DNA from: an uncultured Clostridia bacterium
Lineage (GTDB): Bacteria > Bacillota > Clostridia > Oscillospirales > Oscillospiraceae
Assembly: GCA_945877515.1 (NCBI GenBank)
Contig: CAMCSE010000012.1
Location: 1-45,859, forward strand
DNA: 45,859 nt
Direction: 5' to 3'
This document shows, in pieces, positions 1 through 8,345 of the stretch. Below the pieces are notes generated by a model. It did no database searches. It was given only the letters and a program-made list of their open reading frames with translations, and was not told the origin of the DNA. Made by a program: the position numbers and the translations under genes. How positions within the stretch are numbered: the stretch's first letter is position 1; each line of letters opens with the position of its first letter.

Positions 1-607
1 CCTTCAGCAGGAACACGCCCTTGCGGTTCAGGATGTCCATGATCTCCATCTTTTCATCCTGCGTCAGCCGATCCACCTCCACCGGGTAGTTGGCCACCAC
101 CTGCGAGACGATGCTGGCGGTGGCGCCGGCGATAGACGTGGGATAGCCGCTGCGCACCGGCGTCTCCACCGGGTCGTTGCTGTCAGCGATGAGCCGCGTG
201 CCGCTGGGCACGCCGCGCTTTTTGCCGCCGCCGCACAGCTCCATGACCCTCTGGCTCAGCTCCTCGTAGCGGCTGGCGTCAAAGTTGATGCACAGCAGGC
301 CGCTCAGCTCCCCGTGCCGTCCCTTGATGAACATGGAGTTGGAGCACATGGTCTTGCCCGTGGCGGACACGGACTCGAAGTTCAGCACATAGTTCTGCGT
401 CTCGTACAGATTGCCCGCCACGAATTCCAGCATCTTGTTGCTCAGGGGCGAGCCGATGTGCCGCCCCGTCAGCTCACCGTTGGCGATGGCGATGATCCGG
501 TTGGAGTCGTCCTCCAGCTCGTGGAGGGCGATCTCGTAATCGGGGCCCAGAACGTGCCCCAGAAAGTCTACGATCAGTGTGTATTGCCGTATCAGCTCCG
601 CATCCAT
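1..607 (-). CDS. YheO/DauR-like PAS-HTH transcriptional regulator (partial)
   Basis: The frame opens at ATG 605-607 behind a good site (AAGGAGAC, 5 nt spacing) and runs off the left edge after about 202 residues. The N-terminal part (start MDAELIRQY, then GPDYEIALHELED) has the look of the YheO-type PAS domain, a ligand-sensing fold. The last visible residues (MEIMDILNRKGVFLLK) match the beginning of the DauR-type helix-turn-helix that follows this PAS domain in the family. The DNA-binding helices lie outside the window. It sits 29 bp downstream of the acyl-CoA ligase on the same strand, so it is probably the last visible gene of that operon and may regulate it. Family assignment is from remembered motifs; the ligand is unknown. 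Confidence 0.75.
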   Translation of the reverse strand, partial: MDAELIRQYTLIVDFLGHVLGPDYEIALHELEDDSNRIIAIANGELTGRHIGSPLSNKMLEFVAGNLYETQNYVLNFESVSATGKTMCSNSMFIKGRHGELSGLLCINFDASRYEELSQRVMELCGGGKKRGVPSGTRLIADSNDPVETPVRSGYPTSIAGATASIVSQVVANYPVEVDRLTQDEKMEIMDILNRKGVFLLK

Positions 608-636
608 GGCAAGTCTCCTTTTCTCTGTTTATCGGT

Positions 637-2367
637 TCACGCCTGCTGCTCCGCCTGCGCCGCCAGCTTCGCCTTCTCCTCGTCCTCCAGCACGCGGTAG
701 GCCACCTTGCCCACCAGCGTCTTGGGCAGCTCGTCCCGGAACTCGATGTCGTAGGGCATGGCGTACTTGGCCACATGCTTGCGGCAGTAGTCCAGCAGCT
801 CTCGCTTGGTATTGTCATCGGCGGGAACGCCGGGCTTGAGCATCACAAAGGCCTTCACCTTCTGCATCTTATAGGGGTCGGGCACGCCGATGACGCAGCT
901 CATCTGCACGTCCTCGTGGGCGTCCAGAATGTTCTCCAGCTGACCGGGGTACACGTTGTAGCCGGAGGTGATGATCATGCGCTTGGCGCGTCCCTTGAAG
1001 TAGATGAAGCCCTGCTCGTCCATGCTGCCCAGATCGCCGGTGTACACCCATGTCATGCCGTCGGCATGCCTGCGCAGGGTGTGCGCCGTCTCCTCGGGGT
1101 TGTTCATGTACTCCTTCATGACGGTGGGGCCGGCCAGCAGGATCTCGCCCTCCTCGCCGTAGGGCAGCTCCTCGTCGGTGTCGGGCTTGACGATCTTGAT
1201 GTAGGTATCGGGGAAGGGCAGGCCGATGGAGCCCTCCTTGTAGATGTTGGTGGGCGTCAGGCAGCAGGCCGTCACCGTCTCGGTGGTGCCGTAGCCCTCC
1301 CGCACCTGAATGACCGCGTGGTGGTCATACAGGAACTTGTCGAACTTCTTCTTCAGCTCGATGGACAGGCTGTCGCCGCCGGAGAACACACCCTTCAGAC
1401 TGCTGAGGTCGGCGTCGTCCATGCTGGGCAGGCGCAGCAGCGCCTCGTACAGCGTGGGCACACCGGCGATGAAGTTGCACTTGTACTTGACGATCTGCTT
1501 GGCGTAGCTCTTGGCGGTGAACCGGGGGATCAGGATGCACCGGCCGCCCTGAGACAACATGGAGTGGACGCACACGCCCAGGCCGAAGCCGTGGAACAGG
1601 GGCATGGCCGCCAACATCTTGTCGCCGGGGCGGAACATGGGGTTGGTGGCGATGATCTGCTGCCCCAGCGCGTTGAAGTTGCCGTTGGTCAGCACGATGC
1701 CCTTGGTGGTGCCGGTGGTGCCGCCGGAGTACAATATCACGGCGGGATCGTCATAGCCACGCTCCACCCGGTAGTTCTTGTAGAAGCAGTAGCGGGACAT
1801 GTCCATGAATTCCTTCCAGCGGATCACGGGCGCGTCCTCGGGGATCTTCTGGATCTTCCGCCCCTCGGTGAGCATATAGCCCGCCCGGATGGTGCGGCTG
1901 AGGGCGTCCTTCACGGAGGCGATGATGATGTTGATGATGCCGGTGTTCTGGCGGATATGCTCGAACTTGTCGTAGAACTGATCCAGCGTGATGGCCGTGG
2001 TGGACTCGGAGGCGTTGAGATAGAACTCGATCTCCTTCTCCGCCGACAGGGGGTGGATCATATTGGCGATGCCGCCCACCAGATTCACCGCGTAGAACAT
2101 ATAGATGGCCTGCGGGCAGTTGGGCATGGCGATGGTGACCTTGTCGCCGGGGCGCACGCCCAGCGTTTTCAGGCTCTTGGCGCACTTTTCGATCTCCTGC
2201 ACCATCTTGCGGTAGGTGGTGGATTTGCCCATGAAATCAAAGGCGATGTTGTTGGGGTACATATCCGCCATGCGCTCCACGGCCTCGAACATGCTGCCCC
2301 GGAAATAGTCCAGGTGCATGGGCACGTCGCCCATATAGTCCTTCCACGGGGTCTTTACTTCACTCAT
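637..2367 (-). CDS. AMP-forming acyl-CoA synthetase / fatty-acid CoA ligase family
   Basis: A full-length (576 aa) member of the adenylate-forming superfamily, which activates a carboxylic acid with ATP to an acyl-AMP and transfers it to CoA. Visible core motifs are the Thr/Gly/Ser-rich P-loop (YSGGTTGTTKG), the A5 motif (EGYGTTETV), the A7/A8 hinge (YTGDLGSMDEQGF then KGRAKRMIITSGYNVYP) and the C-terminal catalytic lysine region (LPKTLVGKV). Nothing essential is missing. The start ATG 2365-2367 has an AGGAGG site and overlaps the end of the preceding E2-like gene by 8 bp, so the two are translationally coupled. The acid substrate cannot be told from sequence; a medium- or long-chain or aromatic acid is possible. 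Cytoplasmic. Confidence 0.9.
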   Translation of the reverse strand: MSEVKTPWKDYMGDVPMHLDYFRGSMFEAVERMADMYPNNIAFDFMGKSTTYRKMVQEIEKCAKSLKTLGVRPGDKVTIAMPNCPQAIYMFYAVNLVGGIANMIHPLSAEKEIEFYLNASESTTAITLDQFYDKFEHIRQNTGIINIIIASVKDALSRTIRAGYMLTEGRKIQKIPEDAPVIRWKEFMDMSRYCFYKNYRVERGYDDPAVILYSGGTTGTTKGIVLTNGNFNALGQQIIATNPMFRPGDKMLAAMPLFHGFGLGVCVHSMLSQGGRCILIPRFTAKSYAKQIVKYKCNFIAGVPTLYEALLRLPSMDDADLSSLKGVFSGGDSLSIELKKKFDKFLYDHHAVIQVREGYGTTETVTACCLTPTNIYKEGSIGLPFPDTYIKIVKPDTDEELPYGEEGEILLAGPTVMKEYMNNPEETAHTLRRHADGMTWVYTGDLGSMDEQGFIYFKGRAKRMIITSGYNVYPGQLENILDAHEDVQMSCVIGVPDPYKMQKVKAFVMLKPGVPADDNTKRELLDYCRKHVAKYAMPYDIEFRDELPKTLVGKVAYRVLEDEEKAKLAAQAEQQA

Positions 2368-3235
2368 ATCGTACCTCCTCGTTCATGGGCTTTTCCAGCT
2401 CCTCCGGGTGTGTCAGCAGATACTCCAGCAGCCGCACGGACTTGGAGTAGTAGTAGCCGTCCGCCAGCCGCTCGTCAATGGTCAGTCCCAGCTCCAGCGT
2501 CTCGCGCATGGACACGGTGCCGTCCTCGTTGATAAACGGCGATTTCTTTTTCTCGCCGATGATGCAGAACAGCGAGCAGGTGCCCCAGTTGGTCAGATGG
2601 TGATAGCCGCACTTGAGCTTGATGGAGCCCAGATTGGAGATGACCACGGAGCTGTAATAGGGGTCGGTGGCGATGAGATCCGCCGGTACCCAGCCGTGGC
2701 GATCCAGGAACATCAGGAACCGCACGATGGCCTTGCCCATCCACCGGGGCATCTTGTTGAACATATCCATGCCCGCGGTGGAGGCGTCCACCTTGTCGCT
2801 GCGGCACTCCGTCACCTGCTGGCGGATATAGGCGTGTACGTCCTCCACCGTGTCCTCCTCCCTGCCGTGCAGGAAGGCCAGTGCCTCGGCGCCCTTGTCG
2901 GAGAACTGCTTCTTCACCACAAAGGCCGCTGACACCTCGTTGCGCTGATAGAAATTGCTGTTGACGATGAACCGATTCAGCTTGGGGCGCAGGGTGATGG
3001 TCTTTTCCAGCGCCGCCACCACCAGATGGAACATGGTGTAGGGGAAGTCCTTCTCCTCCGCGTTCTTTTTGGCCAGATACGCGTTCATAGCCGTCAGGTC
3101 TACCTTGACGGAGATATACGCCTCGTTGTCGCACCGGTTGGGGTAGATGATGCCGGTGATGAAATGCAGGGAGTCCAGCTCCCGCAGCAGGCGGCCGTCC
3201 TTCCGGTCGCCCCGCCGCTTCTTATAGGTTTCCAT
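2360..3235 (-). CDS. 2-oxoacid dehydrogenase E2-like acyltransferase, catalytic-domain only
   Basis: The protein (291 aa from the ATG at 3233-3235, AGGAGA site 6 nt upstream) has the CAT/E2 acyltransferase fold: VVISNLGS, a GTCSLFCIIGEKK strand, and a C-terminal TIDERLADG segment aligned with the DHRxxDG active site of E2 enzymes. There is no lipoyl or subunit-binding domain, so it is not a normal E2. The catalytic His of HxxxDG is replaced by Glu here, which argues for a changed or lost acyltransferase activity. An upstream in-frame start at 3322 exists but has no ribosome site and lies in the AT-rich control region, so I reject it. Coupled to the acyl-CoA ligase, it may act on or bind the acyl-CoA product. 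Confidence 0.78.
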   Translation of the reverse strand: METYKKRRGDRKDGRLLRELDSLHFITGIIYPNRCDNEAYISVKVDLTAMNAYLAKKNAEEKDFPYTMFHLVVAALEKTITLRPKLNRFIVNSNFYQRNEVSAAFVVKKQFSDKGAEALAFLHGREEDTVEDVHAYIRQQVTECRSDKVDASTAGMDMFNKMPRWMGKAIVRFLMFLDRHGWVPADLIATDPYYSSVVISNLGSIKLKCGYHHLTNWGTCSLFCIIGEKKKSPFINEDGTVSMRETLELGLTIDERLADGYYYSKSVRLLEYLLTHPEELEKPMNEEVRYE

Positions 3236-3277
3236 GTGTTTCTCCTGTGTATCTAATATTATTTTACGCTTTTTACA

Positions 3278-3309
3278 AGTATATCTAATATGCCATATTA
3301 CGTTGACAA
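3278..3309 (-). promoter_or_regulatory. Promoter with palindromic operator in a long spacer (acyltransferase/ligase operon)
   Basis: On the minus strand there is a TTGTCA (3304-3309) and a TATACT (3278-3283) separated by 20 bp. The spacer holds a perfect 15-bp palindrome, TAATATGCCATATTA at 3286-3300 (7-bp arms, one central base). A 19-20 bp spacer with a dyad between -35 and -10 is the layout used by MerR-family activators; a repressor site is equally possible. Confidence 0.45.
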
Positions 3310-3583
3310 GACAACACGGCACCCTTCAATCGCTTATTATAACAGCCCCTTTTCTAAATTGCTACCCCTAATTTCTCACTTTACAGAAACCGTACAAAAA
3401 TGTAAGGCAGCGCCCTGCGCCTCTCCCCTGCCATTCCGAGCCAGTGGCCGTATCACCGGCGCGGGGATCCGTCCACCAAAAAGCGGATCGCCGCGCTGAC
3501 GGGACGTCGAGGACGCCGTCCCCTACGGGTTGTTCACCCCACAAAAACATGCGGCGTTCCGGATGGGCGCCGCGCGGAAAGCA
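3310..3583. other. Intergenic region with a possible dispersed repeat
   Basis: No gene is supported here. From about 3440 to 3560 the sequence is GC-rich and holds small dyads (GGGACG at 3500-3505 facing CGTCCC at 3516-3521). The wording resembles short intergenic repeats common in Oscillospiraceae genomes, from memory only. A 60-residue minus-strand frame in it has no ribosome site. Confidence 0.25.
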
Positions 3584-3608
3584 GCGGGAGGGGCACCGCC
3601 CCTCCCGC
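3584..3608 (-). terminator. Hairpin terminator of the threonine/serine exporter gene
   Basis: GCGGGAGGGGC (3584-3594), a 3-base loop, then GCCCCTCCCGC (3598-3608): an 11-bp perfect stem 22 bp past the stop codon. Only a short T run follows on the minus strand. Confidence 0.6.
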
Positions 3609-3629
3609 CTCCTGTTTTCGATCCTGCGC

Positions 3630-4844
3630 TTACCCGCGCCGCCGGTTGATCAGCCGGAACACCGTGGACACCAGCAGGATGCCCACCGCCAGCGAGCCGG
3701 CGATGCCCACCGTTTCCAGTCCCTTGCCCACGGCGGTCATCATCTCGCCATCCAACCCCAGGCTCATGGTGTAGTACACACCTGCGCCCGGCAGCATGGG
3801 CAGCGTGGCAATGACCAGATAGGGCGTGGCCGGGCATTTCCGCAGGCGCGCCATGACCTCGGCATACAGCGCCGCGAACACGGCAGCAAACAGGTTGGCG
3901 GCGTACACGTCGAAGCCCAGTGCGCACCACAGCAGATACAGCATCCACGCCGCCACGCCGCCGGCCACGCACAGCACCATGCCGCGCCCGTGGACGTTGA
4001 ACAGGATGCAGAAGCCGCAGCAGCCGATAAACACCGCGATGGCCTGCGCCCACGCCGGCCAGTTCACCGTGGCGGAGGCGGTCTGCCCGTACAGCCCCGC
4101 CGTCAGGTGCCACGCCGCCGCCGTGCCCAGCGCGATAGCCAGTGCCGTAAGGAACACCTGCACGATGCGGAAGATGCCGGAGTTGGTGTCGCCGTAGATG
4201 ATGTCCCGCATGGAGTTGGTGATGAGAAGTCCCGGCACAAGGATCATCAATGTGCCGATGATGGCCGCATCCGGGCTGTTCAGCCAGCCCAGCCCCGCCG
4301 CGGCGTAGGCCGGCAGCGCCATCAGACACGAGGCCAGTATGGTGCTGAAGAAGGGGTTGGCCTCCTGCTTGTCCATAAAGCGGGTCACCACCCCGATAAT
4401 AAGCCCCATCAGCCCCGCCCACAGGCAGTCCAGCAGGGTGCCGCCGAACACGAGGCAGAAGCCCAGACCCACCAGCAGATTCCCCAGATAGACCGCGGCT
4501 GCGGAGTAGCTCCGCCGCGCCGCCAGCGTCTGCTCCAGCCACGACATAGCCGTGTCCACCTCCGGCCTTTCCGCGCAGATGCGGCGGCTCAGCTCGTTGA
4601 GCTTTTCCAGTTTCTCCAGATCGTTGCCGTGGAAGCCGATGCGCCGCATGAGCATCAGCGGCTTGCCGTTGGCCGCCTCCAGACTGACGGACACGCAGTT
4701 GGGGATGGCGAACACCTCGCACTCCACGCCGTAGGCGCGGAGAATGCGGTGGATGGTGTCCTCCACCCGGAACGTCTCCGCCCCGGACATGGCCAGATGA
4801 TATCCCATAGTGACCGCCAGGTCGGTCAACAGATAGTAGTCCAT
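3630..4844 (-). CDS. Threonine/serine exporter, ThrE type (YjjP-YjjB fusion)
   Basis: A 404-residue inner-membrane protein joining the two halves that are separate in many bacteria: an N-terminal YjjP-like (DUF1212) domain (MGYHLAMSGAETFRVEDTI, then VFAIPNCVSVS) with several helices, and a C-terminal YjjB-like (DUF3815) domain with four or five further helices (LPMLPGAGVYYTMS near the end). The ThrE family exports threonine and serine by proton exchange. I chose ATG 4842-4844 (AGGAAA site) over an upstream frame opening at 4919, which would start inside the promoter. It is monocistronic, with its own promoter and terminator. Substrate preference cannot be read from sequence. Confidence 0.88.
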   Translation of the reverse strand: MDYYLLTDLAVTMGYHLAMSGAETFRVEDTIHRILRAYGVECEVFAIPNCVSVSLEAANGKPLMLMRRIGFHGNDLEKLEKLNELSRRICAERPEVDTAMSWLEQTLAARRSYSAAAVYLGNLLVGLGFCLVFGGTLLDCLWAGLMGLIIGVVTRFMDKQEANPFFSTILASCLMALPAYAAAGLGWLNSPDAAIIGTLMILVPGLLITNSMRDIIYGDTNSGIFRIVQVFLTALAIALGTAAAWHLTAGLYGQTASATVNWPAWAQAIAVFIGCCGFCILFNVHGRGMVLCVAGGVAAWMLYLLWCALGFDVYAANLFAAVFAALYAEVMARLRKCPATPYLVIATLPMLPGAGVYYTMSLGLDGEMMTAVGKGLETVGIAGSLAVGILLVSTVFRLINRRRG

Positions 4845-4897
4845 ACACGTTTCCTGCATTTCATTCGAGATCGGCGGCTCCCGCCGCCACGACCGAC

Positions 4898-4926
4898 AGT
4901 ATAGGCAGGGAGACGGCAATTGTCAA
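4898..4926 (-). promoter_or_regulatory. Sigma-A promoter of the exporter gene
   Basis: TTGACA (4921-4926 on the minus strand), a 17-bp spacer and TATACT (4898-4903). It is nearly consensus and leaves a leader of about 45 nt before the ATG at 4844. Confidence 0.85.
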
Positions 4927-5069
4927 CATGCGCGCTGTGGGGAGAATGTACAAATTTTGCGCGGCGCAGAGGCAGGATCGCGGGCACGTTTCTCCGCGCT
5001 CGGCTCCGGCGTGCTGAATCGCGCCGTCCGCGCATAGAATGGCACCAAAATCAGAAAGGAGCCTGTGCT

Positions 5070-5297
5070 ATGAGAAAGGTGAAGATCTTCCTGCTGCGGC
5101 GATGGTATGTGATGGGCGGCGCGGCGCTGCTGGCCGCCGCCGCGATCTTTTACGTCGTGAATTATCCGGCCTCCGTCAGCGCGGCAGCCGCCGCACGGCA
5201 GCTGCCCATCTACTCCGTGGAGCGCAGCCAGAAGGTGTGCTCCATCAGCTTCGACGCGGCGTGGGGTGATGCAAAGGTGCGGCAGCTCAGCATCTGA
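5070..5297 (+). pseudogene. Truncated sporulation polysaccharide deacetylase (PdaB-like)
   Basis: Only 75 residues remain. They form an N-terminal membrane anchor or signal (AALLAAAAIFYVVNYP), a short linker (LPIYSVERSQKVCSISFD) and the first catalytic motif of polysaccharide deacetylases, FDAAWGD. The frame then ends within a few codons, where about 250 residues with the metal-binding His residues should follow. A ribosome site (AAAGGAG) precedes ATG 5070. The break coincides with the terminator hairpin that ends the neighbouring convergent gene, which suggests the 3' part was deleted when that gene or its terminator arrived. As it stands the product cannot be an enzyme, though a short membrane peptide could still be made. 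Identification rests on a short stretch. Confidence 0.65.
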
Positions 5298-5310
5298 ACT
5301 GCCGCACCTT
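5274..5310. terminator. Hairpin terminator between convergent genes
   Basis: AAGGTGCGGCAG (5274-5285), a 13-base loop, then CTGCCGCACCTT (5299-5310): a perfect 12-bp stem followed on the plus strand by TTATTTC. It lies inside the last codons of the truncated deacetylase and just past the sulfatase-like gene, so it may serve both strands. Confidence 0.65.
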
Positions 5311-5318
5311 ATTTCATA

Positions 5319-7985
5319 TCATGCTTCGTTTCTGGAATTCAGCTCATAGGTGCACAGATAGAACAGGAACGAGGTCATCTGGTACCGGCTGATGTGGGTG
5401 TCATAGGCTGCCAGCAGCTCGCCCAGCTCGCTGTCACGGGTGGTGATGTCCGTCTGGTCGCACCAGAGCATGGCTCTGACGGTCTCGACGCTGAGCCGGG
5501 GATTTTCCCGCATGGCCTGCCGCGCCAGCTCCTGATCTACACGGGTGTCGACGCCGGACATGGCGGCGTAGCGATAGATCAGCAGGCAGGCCGCCTGGTA
5601 ATCCATGTCGTCGTCATAGGCCGTATGCAGATCGCCCTGACGGAGCAGCCCCGTTTGATACGCCCAGCACACGGCGTCGTAGTAGGGGCAGGCGGAGCCG
5701 TTGAATGTCTCGTTTTCATAGTCAGGCGGCAGGGCGGTGTTGTCCGTCTCCGGCCTTTGGGAGATGCGGTACAGCGCATCCACGAATTCGCCCACCTTTG
5801 CCGTGGCCTTTCCTCCAAAGGTGTTCGGCGTTTCCGGGTCTATATATCCGTTGCGGTACATATAGAGGACGCTGGCCTGGTTGAAAATGCCCGTGATGTC
5901 CGTAAACACCACTGTATCCTCCAGCGTGCCGCCGCTGGACGCCTTGCCGAAAACATGGGCGTAGTAGTCACTGTTGACGATGTTGCTGGACATCTGGAAC
6001 TTATTGTCCACATACAGCCGGTAGGCCTCCAGCTGCTCGTCAGAAATAACGATGCTCTCGTCGGCGGGGATCACCGTCTCCGTGCCGGCGTCATAGCGGA
6101 AGGATTTCGTCAGGAAGGACTTGTCCGACAGCACCGCCATATGTACGCCGTTGGACAGCACGTCGGTGCCCGCCAGCAGCCGGGAGTCGTAGTCCACGCC
6201 GAACAGGTTCAGCAGCGTGGGCAGGATGTCCGCCGTGGAGCAGTACTCGTCCACCACGATATTCTCGGACAGGCCGGGCACATAGCAGATGAAGCTGTTG
6301 CGGTACTTCTCAAAGGTAAGATCCATCTCCCGCCCTGCCAGCTCGTTGTACTCGTCCTCCGTCAGACCGTAGGGATAGTGGTCATTGGTCAGTACGATAC
6401 AGGTCTTATCGGCCACGCCCGCCTGCGCCAGCCGCTGCATCAGGTAGGTCAGCGCATTTTCCAGCTCCAGATTGCAGGCGATATACGCCTTCACCGGCTC
6501 GGAATAGGGCAGATCCTTCACCGCGTCGTGGTTCTTGGCGCTCATGGCGTTGTCCCAGTTGTACTGATAGTGGCCGCTGAAGGTCATGTAATAGGCGTGG
6601 AAGGGCTCCCTGCTGCTGAGGTAGTCGTCCACGGAGGCCTCCATCATCTCCAGATCGGAAGAGGGCCAGTCGATCTTTATATCCAGCCCGGAGTCCGCCG
6701 CCTTGAAGGTATAGCCCATGTTGGCGTGGGTGATGTTCCGGTTGTAGAAATCGCCGATATAGTCGTGATAGCCCCAGGTCTGGTAGCCCTTTTCCTTCAG
6801 GGCGTTGCCCAGGCAGAAGGGCAGATAGTTGGTGCCCGCCACGTTGAAGCTGGAATCCGTCTTGGTGCGGGACATGTCCGGATACAGTCCCATGCACATG
6901 GTGTACTCGCCGTTGGTGGTGACGGACTGGAACGTGCCGTAGTAGTTTTCAAAGATGATGCCCGTGTGGGACAGCTTGTACAGGGTGGGCGTCAGCTCCT
7001 CGCTGATGAACCAGGGGCAGAAGCTCTCGGCACAGATGGTGATCAGGTTGTAGTCCTGCAAAAGCCCGGTGTAGTTGTTCTTCCGGGTAGGGACCACCTG
7101 CGCCAGGTACTCATCCGTGGTCCTGCACATGATGTTATCCGCAGACTCCGCCAGCTTTGCAAAGTCGTTGCTCTCGATCACATTGTAGGAATTGCTGCTG
7201 TAGAGCCGTCTGGTGTTTGTACCCAGCGAGGACGGCGTGATGATGACGCTGCCGCTGCTGCCAAAGACCATGTAGCGAAGCTCCTGCACGGTGGTGGCCA
7301 GCATGCCCACGCTCTTATAGCTGCTGTCGGTAGAGGTGTTCACGTTGGTGAAGGCCTTGTAGACGGAGAACGACTTGTCCCGCCCGGCGTACATAATGCC
7401 CATCGTAGCCAGCAGCAGCGTCAGCAGGATGCCCAGCGTCGCCAGCGCCTGCCTCCACTTGAGCCGCACGGTCAGCACCCGGAGCTTGCGCAGAGCAAGG
7501 CAGAGGATCGTCACGATCAGCGGTACCAGCAGCAGAAGGATGGGAACGATGTTCTTGCCGATGCTGTACAGGATCTGCGAGTCGAAATTGGTGATGACGT
7601 TCCCGCCCATGCTCACCTGACTGATGGGCATGAAGTTGCCGAAAATGGCGTGGTACATCAGCTGCACCTCGGCAAACAGCACCTGCACGGCGACCAGAAG
7701 CACGCCCACGATCTGCCGGGCGATCTTGGGCAGGTGCGTGGTCAGCAGCGCGCAGACCGTGCCGCCCAGCAGTCCGAACAGCACCAGATAGACCGCCCGC
7801 CTGTCCAGCGAGCGATAGACGCACAGGTGCAGGCACAGCTCCACATAGACGCTGGCGCCGCAGAACAGCAGCAGGCTGCGGAGCCATTCCTGCCACAGGC
7901 CGCGGTGCGGGGCTCGCACCGCAGCAGATGTCTCATGGGGTGCCTGGGGTTGATTCGCTATCTCATTGGGTTTTGTCTTCAGCAT
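5319..7985 (-). CDS. LTA-synthase-like membrane sulfatase with C-terminal SLH-like region
   Basis: An 888-residue protein. Five N-terminal transmembrane helices (for example LLLFCGASVYVELCLHLCVY and IVPILLLLVPLIVTILCLAL) precede an extracellular alkaline-phosphatase-superfamily domain like LtaS and phosphoglycerol transferases. Visible active-site elements are the acidic ligand (ICAESFCPWF, about residue 320), the nucleophile segment TTNGEY (Thr) about 40 residues later, and VLTNDHYPYG for the metal. Such enzymes move phosphoglycerol or phosphoethanolamine groups to surface glycolipids. The unusual part is about 200 extra C-terminal residues with two stretches resembling surface-layer-homology repeats (MYRNGYIDPETPNTFGG and AVCWAYQTGLLRQGDL). 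The start ATG 7983-7985 has a GGAGA site. It has its own promoter and is not part of the large operon. Confidence 0.83.
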   Translation of the reverse strand: MLKTKPNEIANQPQAPHETSAAVRAPHRGLWQEWLRSLLLFCGASVYVELCLHLCVYRSLDRRAVYLVLFGLLGGTVCALLTTHLPKIARQIVGVLLVAVQVLFAEVQLMYHAIFGNFMPISQVSMGGNVITNFDSQILYSIGKNIVPILLLLVPLIVTILCLALRKLRVLTVRLKWRQALATLGILLTLLLATMGIMYAGRDKSFSVYKAFTNVNTSTDSSYKSVGMLATTVQELRYMVFGSSGSVIITPSSLGTNTRRLYSSNSYNVIESNDFAKLAESADNIMCRTTDEYLAQVVPTRKNNYTGLLQDYNLITICAESFCPWFISEELTPTLYKLSHTGIIFENYYGTFQSVTTNGEYTMCMGLYPDMSRTKTDSSFNVAGTNYLPFCLGNALKEKGYQTWGYHDYIGDFYNRNITHANMGYTFKAADSGLDIKIDWPSSDLEMMEASVDDYLSSREPFHAYYMTFSGHYQYNWDNAMSAKNHDAVKDLPYSEPVKAYIACNLELENALTYLMQRLAQAGVADKTCIVLTNDHYPYGLTEDEYNELAGREMDLTFEKYRNSFICYVPGLSENIVVDEYCSTADILPTLLNLFGVDYDSRLLAGTDVLSNGVHMAVLSDKSFLTKSFRYDAGTETVIPADESIVISDEQLEAYRLYVDNKFQMSSNIVNSDYYAHVFGKASSGGTLEDTVVFTDITGIFNQASVLYMYRNGYIDPETPNTFGGKATAKVGEFVDALYRISQRPETDNTALPPDYENETFNGSACPYYDAVCWAYQTGLLRQGDLHTAYDDDMDYQAACLLIYRYAAMSGVDTRVDQELARQAMRENPRLSVETVRAMLWCDQTDITTRDSELGELLAAYDTHISRYQMTSFLFYLCTYELNSRNEA

Positions 7986-8058
7986 ATATGTCTCCTGCCG
8001 CAGGCCTCTCTCAGGGGAAGGCGGCTGCGAAATCTGTCAAAATTTTGGCGCGGGGCAT

Positions 8059-8087
8059 ATCATACTGTAAATGTAAAGAAATTGCAA
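8059..8087 (-). promoter_or_regulatory. Promoter of the LTA-synthase-like gene
   Basis: TTGCAA (8082-8087), a 17-bp spacer and TATGAT (8059-8064) on the minus strand, about 70 nt upstream of the start codon. Confidence 0.6.
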
Positions 8088-8192
8088 TGATTTCTGTAAA
8101 AATTAAAGAAAGGTTCACAGTTGTTCTTTTGTCGCTTCCGGCGGCAAGCGGAACGAACCGGCCTGCCGATGGCGGCAGCAAAACAAAAAATT

Positions 8193-8203
8193 TGGTCATA
8201 CCA
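8193..8203. promoter_or_regulatory. FadR/GntR-type operator
   Basis: TGGTCATACCA is an exact match to TGGTNNNACCA, the dyad recognised by FadR-subfamily GntR regulators. It lies about 90 bp ahead of the regulator's probable true start, consistent with autoregulation. A possible -10, TAAAAT, follows about 20 bp further on. Confidence 0.6.
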
Positions 8204-8345
8204 TCGATTTACGAGAAAACTCCGTGTAAAATAGCAGTTAAGACCTGTGATGCCCCCTTGCGGCAGAACAGAAAGGATAAGGAATAATCGCCATGCATAT
8301 TGAAAAATTCAGCAGAACACCACGCCGCGCGTACCGGAGCTTATC

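Larger units (their letters stand above)
7986..8345. other. AT-rich divergent intergenic region
   Basis: Separates the sulfatase-like gene from the divergent GntR regulator and holds the promoter and operator listed separately. A 62-residue minus-strand frame inside it has no family resemblance and I do not support it. Confidence 0.5.

Noticed and set aside
577-2532. A plus-strand frame of about 650 codons opposite the acyl-CoA ligase
   Set aside because: Antisense shadow; the ligase motifs are all on the minus strand.
5394-8090. A plus-strand frame of about 900 codons opposite the LTA-synthase-like gene
   Set aside because: Shadow of the real minus-strand gene: no recognisable domains, and the minus strand has intact catalytic motifs, promoter and ribosome site.
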